64,000 bases of DNA, taken from positions 5,270,001-5,334,000 of the forward strand of contig OY759723.1 in NCBI GenBank assembly GCA_963662575.1. The letters are read 5' to 3'. A program made the translations under genes and the position numbers. Below are positions 1 through 8,596 of the stretch, in pieces (position 1 is the stretch's first letter; every line of letters begins with the position of its first letter). The stretch comes from Bin5 sp963662575 (GTDB lineage: Bacteria > Chloroflexota > Anaerolineae > Caldilineales > Caldilineaceae). A model generated the notes under the pieces. The model had not been told where the DNA came from, did not search any database, and saw only the letters and a program-made list of their open reading frames with translations.

Positions 1-1
1 C

Positions 2-922
2 AGCGTAGACGCGCTGCTGGAACGCACCGACCTTGACGCGGTGATTATGTGTGCCCGCCCCGATCATGCGCCCGCCATCATGGAAAAGGTCGTAAGCGCA
101 GGGTTGCCGGTCCTCTTCGACAAGCCGGCGGCTACTCGTTCGGCAGATCTGCGGCGGGTGGCGGAGGATGCCAAGCGAAAAGGGATAACGGCCGGGGCCA
201 TGCTCCAGTGGCGCTACCATCCAATGACTATCAGTCTGAAGAGGGCATTGGCGGATGGTGCGCTTGGTGATGTGATGACCATTGAGGGCAAAATTCTGAA
301 CGGCCTTCTGCGATACCGGGATACGTCCACGTATCTCTTTGAACCCGAAACGGCCGGTCACGGCATCCTATCCTGGCTGGGCTGTCACTGCATGGACCTT
401 GTGATTTACTTGATGCAGGAGCGGGTGGTGGAGGTGATGGCGATGGTGGGAAACCTGAACCCGGAGAAAGTCAAGGTCGAGGACACCGGATTTCTCATAC
501 TCAAGTTTGAGAGCGGCCGGATGGGCACGTTCCAGGCGGGCTACCACTTACAGGGCGGCAAAGCCACATACGACTTCTACATCGGCATGCGCGGGACGGA
601 GGGGTTCGCGGTCTTGCCGCTACTCGAGCCCCAGGAGGAAACGTCCGGAGGGAGCGAAGTCGAGCACACGTCAACCTATACACTGTCCAGTGAAGCGCGG
701 GGCTGGAATACGGGCGGCGTCCGCCGGGAACGCTTCGCAATACCGCATGCGCCGGGCTACGGAGGCGTCATGGCGGAAGAGCTATACCGCGATTTCTTTG
801 ATGCTGCCCAGAGCGGCGCGCCGGCGCCGGCGCCGATCGAAGATTCGGTACATTTGCTGGAGATCGTCGAGGCGGCCAAGGAGTCTGCAGCTACGGGCCG
901 CGCCGTGGGCATTGACGTGTGA
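2..922 (+). CDS. Gfo/Idh/MocA family oxidoreductase (5' end outside window)
   Basis: NAD(P)-dependent sugar or inositol dehydrogenase-type protein. The frame is open to the window edge and translates as SVDALLERTDLDAVIMCARP before the GTG at 41, which matches the end of the Rossmann domain (the 'DAVIICTP.H' strand) of the family. The start is therefore upstream and the nucleotide-binding GxGxxG is missing from view. Visible family marks are 'PVLFDKPAATR' (the conserved E/DKP lysine region) and the C-terminal alpha/beta domain containing 'GILSWLGCHCMDLVIYLM' (the GxxxD..CH.iD..ryl signature). The C-terminus is complete and ends in TGA at 920-922. The next gene follows after about 20 bp on the same strand, so the two are probably cotranscribed. 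Substrate unknown; neighbours suggest carbohydrate metabolism. Confidence 0.9.
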   Translation, partial: SVDALLERTDLDAVIMCARPDHAPAIMEKVVSAGLPVLFDKPAATRSADLRRVAEDAKRKGITAGAMLQWRYHPMTISLKRALADGALGDVMTIEGKILNGLLRYRDTSTYLFEPETAGHGILSWLGCHCMDLVIYLMQERVVEVMAMVGNLNPEKVKVEDTGFLILKFESGRMGTFQAGYHLQGGKATYDFYIGMRGTEGFAVLPLLEPQEETSGGSEVEHTSTYTLSSEARGWNTGGVRRERFAIPHAPGYGGVMAEELYRDFFDAAQSGAPAPAPIEDSVHLLEIVEAAKESAATGRAVGIDV

Positions 923-942
923 CAGATGAGGGAAAGAACGCG

Positions 943-1671
943 ATGAGCAGATTGACCTACCGCGAGACATTCGAAGGCGGGGCCGGCGGCTGGATAGCCT
1001 GGTTGGGACCCGGTCAGCCGGTACCGGCCACAATCGAAGACGGAGCACTAGTCTCTCGCAGCCCGTGGGGCATCGACTCCAACCATGCTCCACCGGGCGG
1101 CGGATACCTCCACCTCTTGTTCATTCTCCACACTGCCCCGCAGGCCAACCCAGGCGATAGTTACGGACCTCTGCTAGGCGGTAATCGCTTTATCGATGGC
1201 GGCTATCCGTGCGATTTTCGAAATGCGCGCCTTACTCTGCGCCTGAAGGGTGATGTTGACATGCAAGGTGCAGAGTTGCGGCTGCACTGCCAGTCGCGCG
1301 TGGGGGACAAGGCAATCAACTTTGTTTTAACATCGCAATCTTTCACGGTGACGCCGGACTGGTCGGAGCAGACGATCACGCTCGCACCCGACCCGGAGCA
1401 GTGGCTCTGCCTGGGGGCACGCCACGATCTGACGGACGAATACGGCTGGGGCGACATTGAGAGTGTGCTGAGGGATGTCAATATCGACATCCTCCTCCTC
1501 TTGCACCCTTTGCGAATTGTGCCGTCGCAGCCTCAACCGGACGGTCCTCATTTTCGACGCGCAGAGTTAGACTATGAGGTTGACAGATCGTATCTTCCTT
1601 CTGGTGAAATCAGGTTGGGAGAAGTACAAATCGACTTCGACAACACTGCTGAAATGTCGGATAGACAGTAA
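943..1671 (+). CDS. Hypothetical beta-sandwich (jelly-roll-like) protein
   Basis: Protein of 242 residues with no signal peptide and no motif I can assign to an enzyme. The alternating pattern of Trp, Gly and short beta-type segments (for example 'GGAGGWIAWLG', 'LRLHCQSRVG', 'PDWSEQTITL', 'WGDIESVLRDVNIDILLLL') resembles concanavalin/CBM-like jelly rolls that bind carbohydrate; this is inference only. I chose the ATG at 943 because the purine-rich GAGGGAAAGAA lies just upstream; the frame is also open to 919, overlapping the stop of the preceding gene. A decayed paralogue of its C-terminal half lies at 2791-3185, on the far side of a toxin-antitoxin module. Confidence 0.7.
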   Translation: MSRLTYRETFEGGAGGWIAWLGPGQPVPATIEDGALVSRSPWGIDSNHAPPGGGYLHLLFILHTAPQANPGDSYGPLLGGNRFIDGGYPCDFRNARLTLRLKGDVDMQGAELRLHCQSRVGDKAINFVLTSQSFTVTPDWSEQTITLAPDPEQWLCLGARHDLTDEYGWGDIESVLRDVNIDILLLLHPLRIVPSQPQPDGPHFRRAELDYEVDRSYLPSGEIRLGEVQIDFDNTAEMSDRQ

Positions 1672-1773
1672 GGAAGTCTAAGCACATTCCCGAGTAGGTA
1701 GACGTCATTCCCAGAAGGTATTTGTTCAGAACTCCTTTTTGCATAGTGCAGGATAGTCTAAGCGGAATCCCAA

Positions 1774-1802
1774 TTGTGATTGCATTGCAATCATGATATG
1801 AT
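1774..1802 (+). promoter_or_regulatory. Promoter with operator palindrome for TA module 1
   Basis: A -35-like TTGTGA (1774-1779), 17-bp spacer and -10-like TATGAT (1797-1802). The palindrome TGATTGCA-T-TGCAATCA (1777-1793, 8-bp arms) fills the spacer. This is the expected place for autorepression by a ribbon-helix-helix antitoxin. The same arrangement recurs before the second TA module at 52808-52836. Confidence 0.75.
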
Positions 1803-1831
1803 CCCTTTACAATGCAAATGGAGGTGATAAC

Positions 1832-2101
1832 ATGGCCAGCATAACAGTGCGCAATCTCGACGAAGATCTGAAGAGGCGGCTACGAATAAGGGCAGCCAGG
1901 AATGAACGATCCATGGAGCAGGAGGTCCGTGACATTCTGCGTGCGGCCCTGGATCAGGAGGTGGCCCCTGCCAGAAAACTCGGAACGGCGATCCACAATC
2001 TGTTCAAGCCTTTCGGAGAGGTCGAGTTGGATATCCCTCCAAGGGAAGCTATGCGCGAGCTCCCGCGTTTTGATGGAACTCTAGGTGATGTTCGTTCTTG
2101 A
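1832..2101 (+). CDS. FitA-like ribbon-helix-helix antitoxin
   Basis: Small DNA-binding antitoxin of 89 residues. The N-terminus 'MASITVRNLDEDLKRRLRIRAA' is the FitA/StbC-type ribbon-helix-helix (Arc fold): beta strand, then two helices with 'RSMEQEVRDILRAAL'. The C-terminal tail, rich in Pro and acidic residues ('VELDIPPREAMRELPRFDG'), is the part that in FitAB-type pairs wraps the toxin. A strong GGAGGTGAT ribosome-binding site precedes the ATG. The gene overlaps the toxin start, indicating translational coupling. It probably represses its own promoter through the palindrome at 1777-1793. It is a clear paralogue of the protein at 52865-53110. Confidence 0.92.
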   Translation: MASITVRNLDEDLKRRLRIRAARNERSMEQEVRDILRAALDQEVAPARKLGTAIHNLFKPFGEVELDIPPREAMRELPRFDGTLGDVRS

Positions 2102-2510
2102 TACCAACGTCATCTCGGAGCTAATGCGCGACAGCCCGCATCAGACGGTCCTGGCATGGATAGACGACCAGCTTACGAGCGCTCTGTTTGTGACTGCTAT
2201 CACTGAGGCAGAAATTCGAACTGGCATCGCGCTCTTGCCCACAGGGAAACGTCGGCGCGGGCTGACTACCGCTGCGGAACGCACCTTCGAAATGCTGTTT
2301 TCTGAACGTGTCCTGGCTTTCGACAGCGAAGCTGCCCGTGCCTATGCTGAAATAGCGTCCGGCCGCAGGGTGGCTGGCCGTCCGATCAGCCAGGCCGACT
2401 GCCAGATCGCTGCGATCGCTAAATCCCAAGGGGCGTCGATTGTTACCAGAGATGTAGACGACTTTAAAGGCTGCGGTGTTGACGTAATGAATCCCTGGAC
2501 AGATCGGTGA
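2088..2510 (+). CDS. vapC: PIN-domain ribonuclease toxin (VapC/FitB type)
   Basis: PIN-domain RNase, toxin partner of the preceding antitoxin. The acidic metal-binding residues are all visible: Asp in 'FVLDTNVISELM', Glu in 'ITEAEIRTGI', Asp in 'SQADCQIAAIA' and Asp in 'VTRDVDDFKG'. Length is 140 residues, normal for FitB-like VapC. Start could be GTG 2085 or ATG 2088; both overlap the antitoxin by under 20 bp. No frameshift or missing catalytic residue is seen, so the module should be functional. Confidence 0.92.
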   Translation: MFVLDTNVISELMRDSPHQTVLAWIDDQLTSALFVTAITEAEIRTGIALLPTGKRRRGLTTAAERTFEMLFSERVLAFDSEAARAYAEIASGRRVAGRPISQADCQIAAIAKSQGASIVTRDVDDFKGCGVDVMNPWTDR

Positions 2511-2790
2511 ACTCACGAAATCCATGCGGAAGGCAATTGCGCTCCTTTTCCAATTTGCCCCGCAGCTAAGAACAGCTACCGGTACAGGCAAACTGAAGTC
2601 CAGTCAGTCGCCTAGGTAGCAAGCGGAAACGCTTAGTATCTCCATCCAGATTCTCGGGGTGCCGGCCTTTAGCAGAGGACCATCCTTCTTGAGAGCGTGC
2701 ATCCTGGAATGGGGCTTCCAGACCTCAAAGTTTTCGATGAAATTATAGTTGCCCGAGAGTCCTCATAATCTCGCTCCACGCGGGGGGCGA

Positions 2791-3185
2791 AGTTGAGGCT
2801 GTACTGCCAGTAACGGGTGGGCCACAGAGTCGTCAACTTCGTGTTGTATTCGCAGTCTTTCGCGGTGGCCCCGGACTGGAGTGAGCAGACGATCACCCTC
2901 CCGCCGGACCCGGAGCAGTGGCTCTGCCCGGGCGTCCGCCACGACCTGAAAGACGTGTACGGATGGGGCGAAATTTAAAGCGTGTTGCGGGATGTCAATA
3001 TTGATACCATTCTCCTGTTGCGCTCCCTGCGAATTGCGCCGTTGCAGCCTCAACCCGGCGGCCCACACGGTCAACGCGCAGAACTTGATTATGAGGTAGA
3101 CAGAAGTTGTCTTCCTTCGGGAGAAATCAGGGTGGGCGAAGTGCAGATCGACTTTTGCGAATCCTCAGCGCGGCCTGGTCGGTAG
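2791..3185 (+). pseudogene. Decayed paralogue of the gene at 943-1671
   Basis: The DNA from 'aagttgaggctg' onward aligns with the C-terminal half of the 943-1671 gene. Conserved blocks include 'PDWSEQTITL', 'DPEQWLC', 'YGWG', 'SVLRDVNID', 'RAELDYEVDRS' and 'LPSGEIR.GEVQIDF'. It is broken by a TAA at 2812, a frameshift near 2820 and another TAA at 2976. Only the last 67 codons (from about 2982) remain open. The N-terminal half was not found. Confidence 0.85.
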
Positions 3186-3952
3186 CCGGGCGTGTGGGGC
3201 AAATGGGGTGATCTGTAAGCGCATCAGGGCAATTGCATAAAAAAAAGTGAAACAATAGCCCTGTGCCAAAATGTGAATAGGCATTACTGAGAGCATATCT
3301 TCATCATCACTAAGCCATGACTCCCGTTGGGCAGGGTATCTGGATGCGAGGGAGGACCCTTCCAAGCCTGTGAACTGCCCATAACCCAACAAAGACAGCG
3401 AGAAAACGCCCGCAAACCCAACCACACAAACGCCAAAAAAAAGAAAACCACACGACCTGGATCGACCTGGATCGACTTGGATCGACCTGACCCGACATTA
3501 ACCGTCCAGACACGACACTCTGCCACTCCAAACGCCAGGTGACCGGCGTGAATCTGGCGTCTGCGTAAGTCGTAGAGAACTTGCCAGAACCGGGAACAGA
3601 CTCCAGAAGCGGAAAAACTGATGCAAAAGCGTAACAACCAAAAAGGGCCCGAAAAAAATATCGCCCGCTTTGACCCGACTTATACCTACTTGACCCGACA
3701 TGAGTCGACTTGACCCGACCAATCACGTCCCACCATATCACCGGCCGTACAACTCTTGTACATCTCTCGTTAGACCTTGTACGCGCCCACGTGCACCAGC
3801 GAAGCCCTCATCACAGCCCAACAAACAATTCTCATGAACGGTATTTCAGACATCACGCAAACACTCGCAAACGCTCATAAACTCTCGTCCAACACACAGA
3901 CCAGAAAACCTGCGACACACCTTCAAGATGAATTTGACGCAAACGATCCACA
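3186..3952. other. Gene-free, repeat-containing spacer
   Basis: No supported gene. It holds a copy of the GTCGATCCAA repeat element (3372-3497, listed separately), then degenerate reiterations of 'tgacccgac' and 'acttgacccgac' to about 3720. Short open frames here read through repeats and have no recognisable protein character. Confidence 0.5.
3372..3497 (-). repeat. Dispersed element with tandem 10-bp GTCGATCCAA units, copy 1
   Basis: On the minus strand it reads as tandem GTCGATCCA(A/G) units, a T-rich run, and then GGGTTATGGGCAGTT. The same order occurs on the plus strand at 42226-42363, about 39 kb away in the opposite orientation. No coding potential. Confidence 0.7.
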
Positions 3953-4045
3953 ATGAATGAAATACTCGCATCAGCCCCCAAGGTATTTGCATCTCATCTG
4001 AATTCCGTCTCTTTCTCCGATGCCGGACTGTTCCTGACTTCCACC

Positions 4046-4273
4046 CTCAGCCACTGGAGCATCAAAAAATCAGTCCACCGGTTCTTGGATGTCGCCTTTC
4101 CTGGGGACGACAGTCGCATCTGTCAGGGCCATGCGCAGCACATTATGGCCGTCTTGCGACGCTTGGCTTTCAACCTTCTACGCACAGAGAACAGCGCCCA
4201 ATTCGGTATCTCTGCCAAACGTAAACGAGCCGGTTGGAAAACTGACTATCTCCTGAAAGTTCTCTACCAATGA
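4046..4273 (+). pseudogene. ISAs1-type transposase, C-terminal remnant
   Basis: The open frame from 3953 carries 'SHWSIKKSVHRFLDVAF..DD.RI..GHA...MAVLRRLAFNLL', followed by 'KRKRAGWKTDYLLKVL'. This matches the C-terminal end of ISAs1-family transposases (usual pattern HWGIEN.LHWVLDV.F.ED..R.R.G.A..NLA.LR..ALNLL...KGKR..AGW...YL...L). The catalytic N-terminal two-thirds of a roughly 370-residue protein is absent, and the Glu of the usual 'GIEN' is replaced by Lys, so the element is dead. No terminal inverted repeats were identified. Confidence 0.75.
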
Positions 4274-4297
4274 GATTCGTATGCCCTGGTAAGCGCA

Positions 4298-4326
4298 TTG
4301 ACACGACCTAATCTCCGTGCTACACT
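4298..4326 (+). promoter_or_regulatory. Predicted sigma70-type promoter, long leader to importer 1
   Basis: Consensus TTGACA (4298-4303), 17-bp spacer, TACACT (4321-4326). The first downstream gene on this strand is the solute-binding protein at 4734, so transcription from here would give a leader of about 400 nt. No recognised riboswitch or protein gene was found in 4330-4733; a 67-codon open frame there looks non-coding. Confidence 0.5.
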
Positions 4327-4733
4327 GCGGCCAAGGTCAGCGAAGTCAAACGCGCCCCTATCGAGCCCTCGCCGCTAGTTCAAAGACGCACCTGGCATTT
4401 GCTGCCCGCGACAGACGGGCACCTACGTCAAAACCTGCATTGTGTCGGCGAGCAATGATGGATGGTTCGCGCGCCGCTATCCCGTCTTGTTGCAGAAACG
4501 AATTATGCTACCCATTTTGAAGGGTATTGCCCCTGCTGAAACGCTCGCAGCCTCCTTGTGTGCAGAGGACTTCGCAACATAATCTGGAATGTATCAAACC
4601 AAACAAAGAAAGGCGGCGAACGCAGGTCAATGAATTAGGGGCTGACACACTCCCAATGGATGGTACAGCAGCGTAGACTTTCCTGCAGTTATACCTCTCA
4701 ATCGGACCTCAAGAACCAGATGGAGACAGAACC

Positions 4734-6446
4734 ATGAACAAATCTAGATTTTCGCGTCGTGATTTCCTCAGCCTCTCGGCGACGACAGCCGCGGGAGTAC
4801 TAATAACCGCGTGCGCGCCGGCCATTGCACCGAGCGACGAGGCTGAATCCGGTGCGATGGCGGAAGCAACCGCGGCGCCCGCGGAAGAGTCGGCTGCTAT
4901 GGGGGACGGCGGCACGTTGACCTTCAACACTGGATCACCCTGGGGGACTTTCAGCCCCTTCCGACCGACCTACCAGTACGGCTACAGCAGCAATACGCCG
5001 GCCATGCTGACCCATAGCCGCCTGTTTGACCTCGACCGCAACAACGACACGCACCCGGACCTGGCTTTGGAGTGGGAGATTTCCGACGACGCCACCGAGT
5101 ACACTTTCAGACTGCGCGAGGACGCCACATGGCACGACGGCGAACCGGTCACGGCCAACGATGTTGTCGAGACGGTCCGGTTCATCTTGAACCAGGACAC
5201 CAACATCAATCCCCGCCGCTGGATCAGTGCCCTCAAGGGAGGGCAGGACTTCTATGACGGCGTAAGCGATGAGTTGCCGGGCGTTTACGCGCCGGACGAC
5301 TTCACCGTCGTCTTCGAGCTGACGGACACAAACGTCGGCTGGCACTTGTCGGCAACTACTGACCTGCAGATCCTGCCAGCACACATCTTCAATAGCGTGG
5401 CGCCATCAGACATCGTAGAGCACCACGCGCCGGCCTGGTACACACCCAAACTGAACATCGGTTCCGGCCCGTTCAAGTACGTGCGCGCAGAGCGCGACCA
5501 ATTCGTTGAATTGGTGCGCAATGAGGATTACTACGGCGGCACGCCCAAACTTGAGCGCATCATTTTCAAGAACTTCGGCGCGGCCGATACCCAGTTTATC
5601 GCTCTGCAGAAGGGCGAATTGGATGTCTGGAACGTTCCGCAGGACTTCTACGAGCAGTCCCTGGAATTGGAAAACGTAAATGTCGAACTGGTCAACCGCA
5701 ACTACATTCGCGTCTTCCTCCTGAACTACGAGTCACCACTCCTGTCAGACAAGCGCGTGCGCCAGGCCCTGGCCTACGCCATTGACCGCGTTGGTATCTG
5801 CGAGGGCCTCTACTCCGGTCTCTGTCAGCCCTACAACTCCTACATGGAGATGCGCCCGTGGGTTGCTGACGGCCTCAACCAGTACGAGTACAATCCCGAA
5901 AAGTCCAAAGAGTTGCTTGCCGCGGCCGAAGCCGATGGCACATGGGACCCGGACAACGTGCTGCGCGTCAACTGGTACTACAGCGACGCCCTCCATCAGG
6001 ACATTATGGCCGCCATCCAGCAGAACCTGGCCGCTGTCGGTGTAGAGACGCAGCTCCAGTACCTGGAAGGCACTTCGGCCACTGAGACGCAGAGTTCTTG
6101 TGACTTTGAGATGTACTACCAGGGTTGGGGCTTCTCATTCCCCGAGCAGTACAACTCTTTCTTCACCGATTCGGAACGCTGCACAACACCGTGGGGCGAC
6201 CCGGAGGCACAAGAGATGTTCAAAGAAACTGCAACCACGGTCGACCTCGAAGAGCGCATGGCGATTCACGAAGAGATCCAAAGGCGCCTTAACGACGAAC
6301 TGCCGATGATGCCCTTCCTGCAGTTTATCGGCCCGGTGGCAGTCAACAAGCGAGTACAAGGCTTTAACGAGGACGCCCTCTGGAACCGCTACTATCCGTG
6401 GAGCAACGGCTTCGCCAACGCGGTCAACTGGGCAGTTACGGGATAA
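4734..6446 (+). CDS. ABC importer solute-binding lipoprotein (family 5), importer 1
   Basis: Extracytoplasmic binding protein of the peptide/nickel/oligosaccharide (SBP family 5) type, 570 residues. It has a twin-arginine signal, 'FSRRDFLSL', followed by a hydrophobic stretch and lipobox LITAC with the modified Cys at residue 27. It is therefore probably exported folded by Tat and lipid-anchored. Typical SBP5 blocks are 'DDATEYTFRLREDATWHDGEPVTANDV' (residues about 115-140) and 'RVRQALAYAIDRV' (about 340). It is followed by a 14-bp hairpin and then two permease genes on the same strand. No ATPase gene follows. Substrate cannot be read from sequence; downstream glycosidase-like genes suggest an oligosaccharide or modified sugar rather than only peptides. 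Confidence 0.93.
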   Translation: MNKSRFSRRDFLSLSATTAAGVLITACAPAIAPSDEAESGAMAEATAAPAEESAAMGDGGTLTFNTGSPWGTFSPFRPTYQYGYSSNTPAMLTHSRLFDLDRNNDTHPDLALEWEISDDATEYTFRLREDATWHDGEPVTANDVVETVRFILNQDTNINPRRWISALKGGQDFYDGVSDELPGVYAPDDFTVVFELTDTNVGWHLSATTDLQILPAHIFNSVAPSDIVEHHAPAWYTPKLNIGSGPFKYVRAERDQFVELVRNEDYYGGTPKLERIIFKNFGAADTQFIALQKGELDVWNVPQDFYEQSLELENVNVELVNRNYIRVFLLNYESPLLSDKRVRQALAYAIDRVGICEGLYSGLCQPYNSYMEMRPWVADGLNQYEYNPEKSKELLAAAEADGTWDPDNVLRVNWYYSDALHQDIMAAIQQNLAAVGVETQLQYLEGTSATETQSSCDFEMYYQGWGFSFPEQYNSFFTDSERCTTPWGDPEAQEMFKETATTVDLEERMAIHEEIQRRLNDELPMMPFLQFIGPVAVNKRVQGFNEDALWNRYYPWSNGFANAVNWAVTG

Positions 6447-6466
6447 CACGTTTATAGAAAGTAAAC

Positions 6467-6506
6467 GGAGGAGAAGAGAGGCGATTCCCTGACTCTCTTC
6501 TCCTCC
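6467..6506 (+). terminator. Intercistronic hairpin after SBP gene 1
   Basis: Perfect 14-bp inverted repeat GGAGGAGAAGAGAG / CTCTCTTCTCCTCC with a 12-nt loop. It lies 21 bp after the solute-binding gene and before the TTG-started permease. No U-tract follows, so partial termination or 3' stabilisation of the upstream mRNA is more likely than full termination. Confidence 0.75.
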
Positions 6507-6537
6507 CTCACTGTCCTCCTGTTGTGAGAAAATAGCC

Positions 6538-7500
6538 TTGCGAACCTACATTTTTCGCCGCCTGGCGATCTCAGCACCCATTCTCCTGGGACTGACACTG
6601 GTGACTTTCATATTCACCGAACTGATGCCGGGCGATTTTGTCGACGCATTGATTCCACCGCTGGCAATTGTTAACTACACGCCGGAACAGTTGGAGTCGA
6701 TGCGCGAGAACTACGGCCTCAATAAACCCCCCCACATTCGTTACCTGATCTGGTTGCGCGAGTTGGGCAAGGGCAATTTGGGCAAGTCGATGATATCGGG
6801 GGCCCCCGTCCGCGATGAAATCCTGCAAAGGATGCCGGCTACGCTTCAGCTCACAGCGACTTCGCTTCTGTTCGGTATCACATTTGGCGCGATCCTGGGT
6901 ATACTTTCCGCGGTCAAACAGTACACCTGGATTGACCAGACTCTCACGCTGCTTGGCTTCATCTGGATATCCACTCCCGGTTTCGTTTTTGCGATCGGGG
7001 CGATCTTCCTGTTTTCTTTGAAGATAAGTCTCTTCCCTACCTCCGGTATTACTAACTATGGCGAAGAAGCTTCCATTCTAACGCGCATCCACCACATGGT
7101 CCTGCCGGCACTGGTCCTGGGATTGGGAAGCATGGCCGGCTTTATGCGCTATTCGCGCAGCAGCCTGCTTGATGTAATCCGTCAGGACTACATTACGGTC
7201 GCGCGTGCCAAGGGGCTTGCTGAAAAGGCTGTCCTGCTGGGGCACGCCCTGCGGAACGCGCTCATCCCCTTGATTACGATTGTAAGCCTTGACATCCCTT
7301 TTCTAATCGGCGGCACTGTCATTATTGAGCACATTTTTGCCTGGCCGGGTATGGGAACATACAGCCTGACAGCCATTTACTCACGCGACTATCCGGTAAT
7401 CATGGGCGTGAACTTCATGGTTGCGCTTGTAGTCCTGTTGAGCAACCTGCTGGCCGACATCACCTATGCGTTCGTCGATCCGCGAATTCGCTACGAGTAA
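6538..7500 (+). CDS. ABC importer permease, DppB type (importer 1)
   Basis: Inner-membrane permease of 320 residues with about six membrane segments. The N-terminus 'MRTYIFRRLAISAPILLGL' is typical of DppB/OppB. The cytoplasmic coupling (EAA) region is 'YITVARAKGLAEKAVLLGHALRNALIPL'. The start is TTG at 6538: a stop codon lies two codons upstream and the next ATG would remove the first membrane helix. It pairs with the DppC-type gene downstream to form the channel for the solute delivered by the 4734 product. Confidence 0.93.
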   Translation: MRTYIFRRLAISAPILLGLTLVTFIFTELMPGDFVDALIPPLAIVNYTPEQLESMRENYGLNKPPHIRYLIWLRELGKGNLGKSMISGAPVRDEILQRMPATLQLTATSLLFGITFGAILGILSAVKQYTWIDQTLTLLGFIWISTPGFVFAIGAIFLFSLKISLFPTSGITNYGEEASILTRIHHMVLPALVLGLGSMAGFMRYSRSSLLDVIRQDYITVARAKGLAEKAVLLGHALRNALIPLITIVSLDIPFLIGGTVIIEHIFAWPGMGTYSLTAIYSRDYPVIMGVNFMVALVVLLSNLLADITYAFVDPRIRYE

Positions 7501-7608
7501 GAAAAGGCCCTGCCGCGATGCGCGCAGTTACTGAGAATCCTATGACATTCCTTGTACATTATCGACACTGTTCCGGGCAGGCGCGATCAAGAACGGAAGG
7601 AGCGGGCA

Positions 7609-8502
7609 ATGTCCGCCTCTGAGCTTTTGGATACGCTGGACGCACCCCGCAGGGACTCGGTACAGCAGCGATTCTGGCGCCGACTGCTCCGGCACAAGCT
7701 GGGGATGATTGGCCTTGTCATGCTGGCGCTCCTGGTGTTCGCCGCGATCTTCGCGCCCGTGTTGTCCGGTCCCGACCCGGCGGCCATGGATCTTAAGATG
7801 AAGAACAAGCCACCCAGCGCCGAGCACATCCTCGGCACGGACGCCATTGGAAGAGACGTTTGGGCCCGCCTGGTATTCGGCGCACGCGTCTCACTCTCTG
7901 TTGGGCTTGTAGCAGTGGGGATCTACACCTCGATCGCCCTCATTCTTGGCAGCATCTCCGGCTATGCCGGCGGCCATGTCGACAACCTCATCATGCGCTT
8001 CACCGATATAATTATGTGTTTCCCCACCTTTCTGCTGATCATCACGGTGGCCGCGGTGCTACCCCCCAACATCTTCAATATCATGGTGATCATCGGCATA
8101 TTTGGCTGGCCTGGCATGACGCGCCTGATACGCGGCCAGTTTCTCAGCCTGCGCAGCCAGGACTTCGTTATAGCTGCAGTTGCAGTCGGTGTCCCGACCC
8201 GGCGAATCATTTTTCGTCACATTCTGCCCAACATCGTCGGGCCAGTGATCGTGGCCGCCACACTGGGGCTGGCAGGCGCTATCCTGACAGAGTCAAGTCT
8301 GAGTTTCCTCGGCCTGGGCGTACAGCAGCCGACGCCAAGTTGGGGGCAGACCTTGACGACCGCCCTGCAACTCCCGATTTTGGAGACCATGCCCTGGCGC
8401 TGGCTTCCTTCAGCGACTGCGATTGCTTTCGCGGTATTGTCGATGAACTTTTTCGGCGACGCTTTACGCGATGCTTTCGACCCGCGCCAGTATCTGGACT
8501 AG
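7609..8502 (+). CDS. ABC importer permease, DppC type (importer 1)
   Basis: Second permease, 297 residues from the ATG at 7609, chosen because AAGGAG lies 6-12 bp upstream; the frame is open further to 7552 without a good site. DppC-type marks are the N-terminal cytoplasmic segment before the first helix ('FWRRLLRHKLGMIGLVML'), 'HILGTDAIGRDVWARLVFGARVS' and the EAA region 'DFVIAAVAVGVPTRRIIFRHILPNIVGP'. The C-terminus 'GDALRDAFDPRQ' is the usual end of the family. No dppD/dppF-like ATPase gene follows; the next gene is an enzyme. Confidence 0.93.
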   Translation: MSASELLDTLDAPRRDSVQQRFWRRLLRHKLGMIGLVMLALLVFAAIFAPVLSGPDPAAMDLKMKNKPPSAEHILGTDAIGRDVWARLVFGARVSLSVGLVAVGIYTSIALILGSISGYAGGHVDNLIMRFTDIIMCFPTFLLIITVAAVLPPNIFNIMVIIGIFGWPGMTRLIRGQFLSLRSQDFVIAAVAVGVPTRRIIFRHILPNIVGPVIVAATLGLAGAILTESSLSFLGLGVQQPTPSWGQTLTTALQLPILETMPWRWLPSATAIAFAVLSMNFFGDALRDAFDPRQYLD

Positions 8503-8596
8503 CCCCACCCCTGACTTGGTCTGCCAATTCGATGGACTCGCACTTCAGACCATTTCTCCCTTTTGGAAAACGTCATAATTTGCATGGAATTGAGCG

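Noticed and set aside
4317..4520. 67-codon open frame in the leader of importer 1
   Set aside because: No ribosome-binding site and no protein-like pattern.
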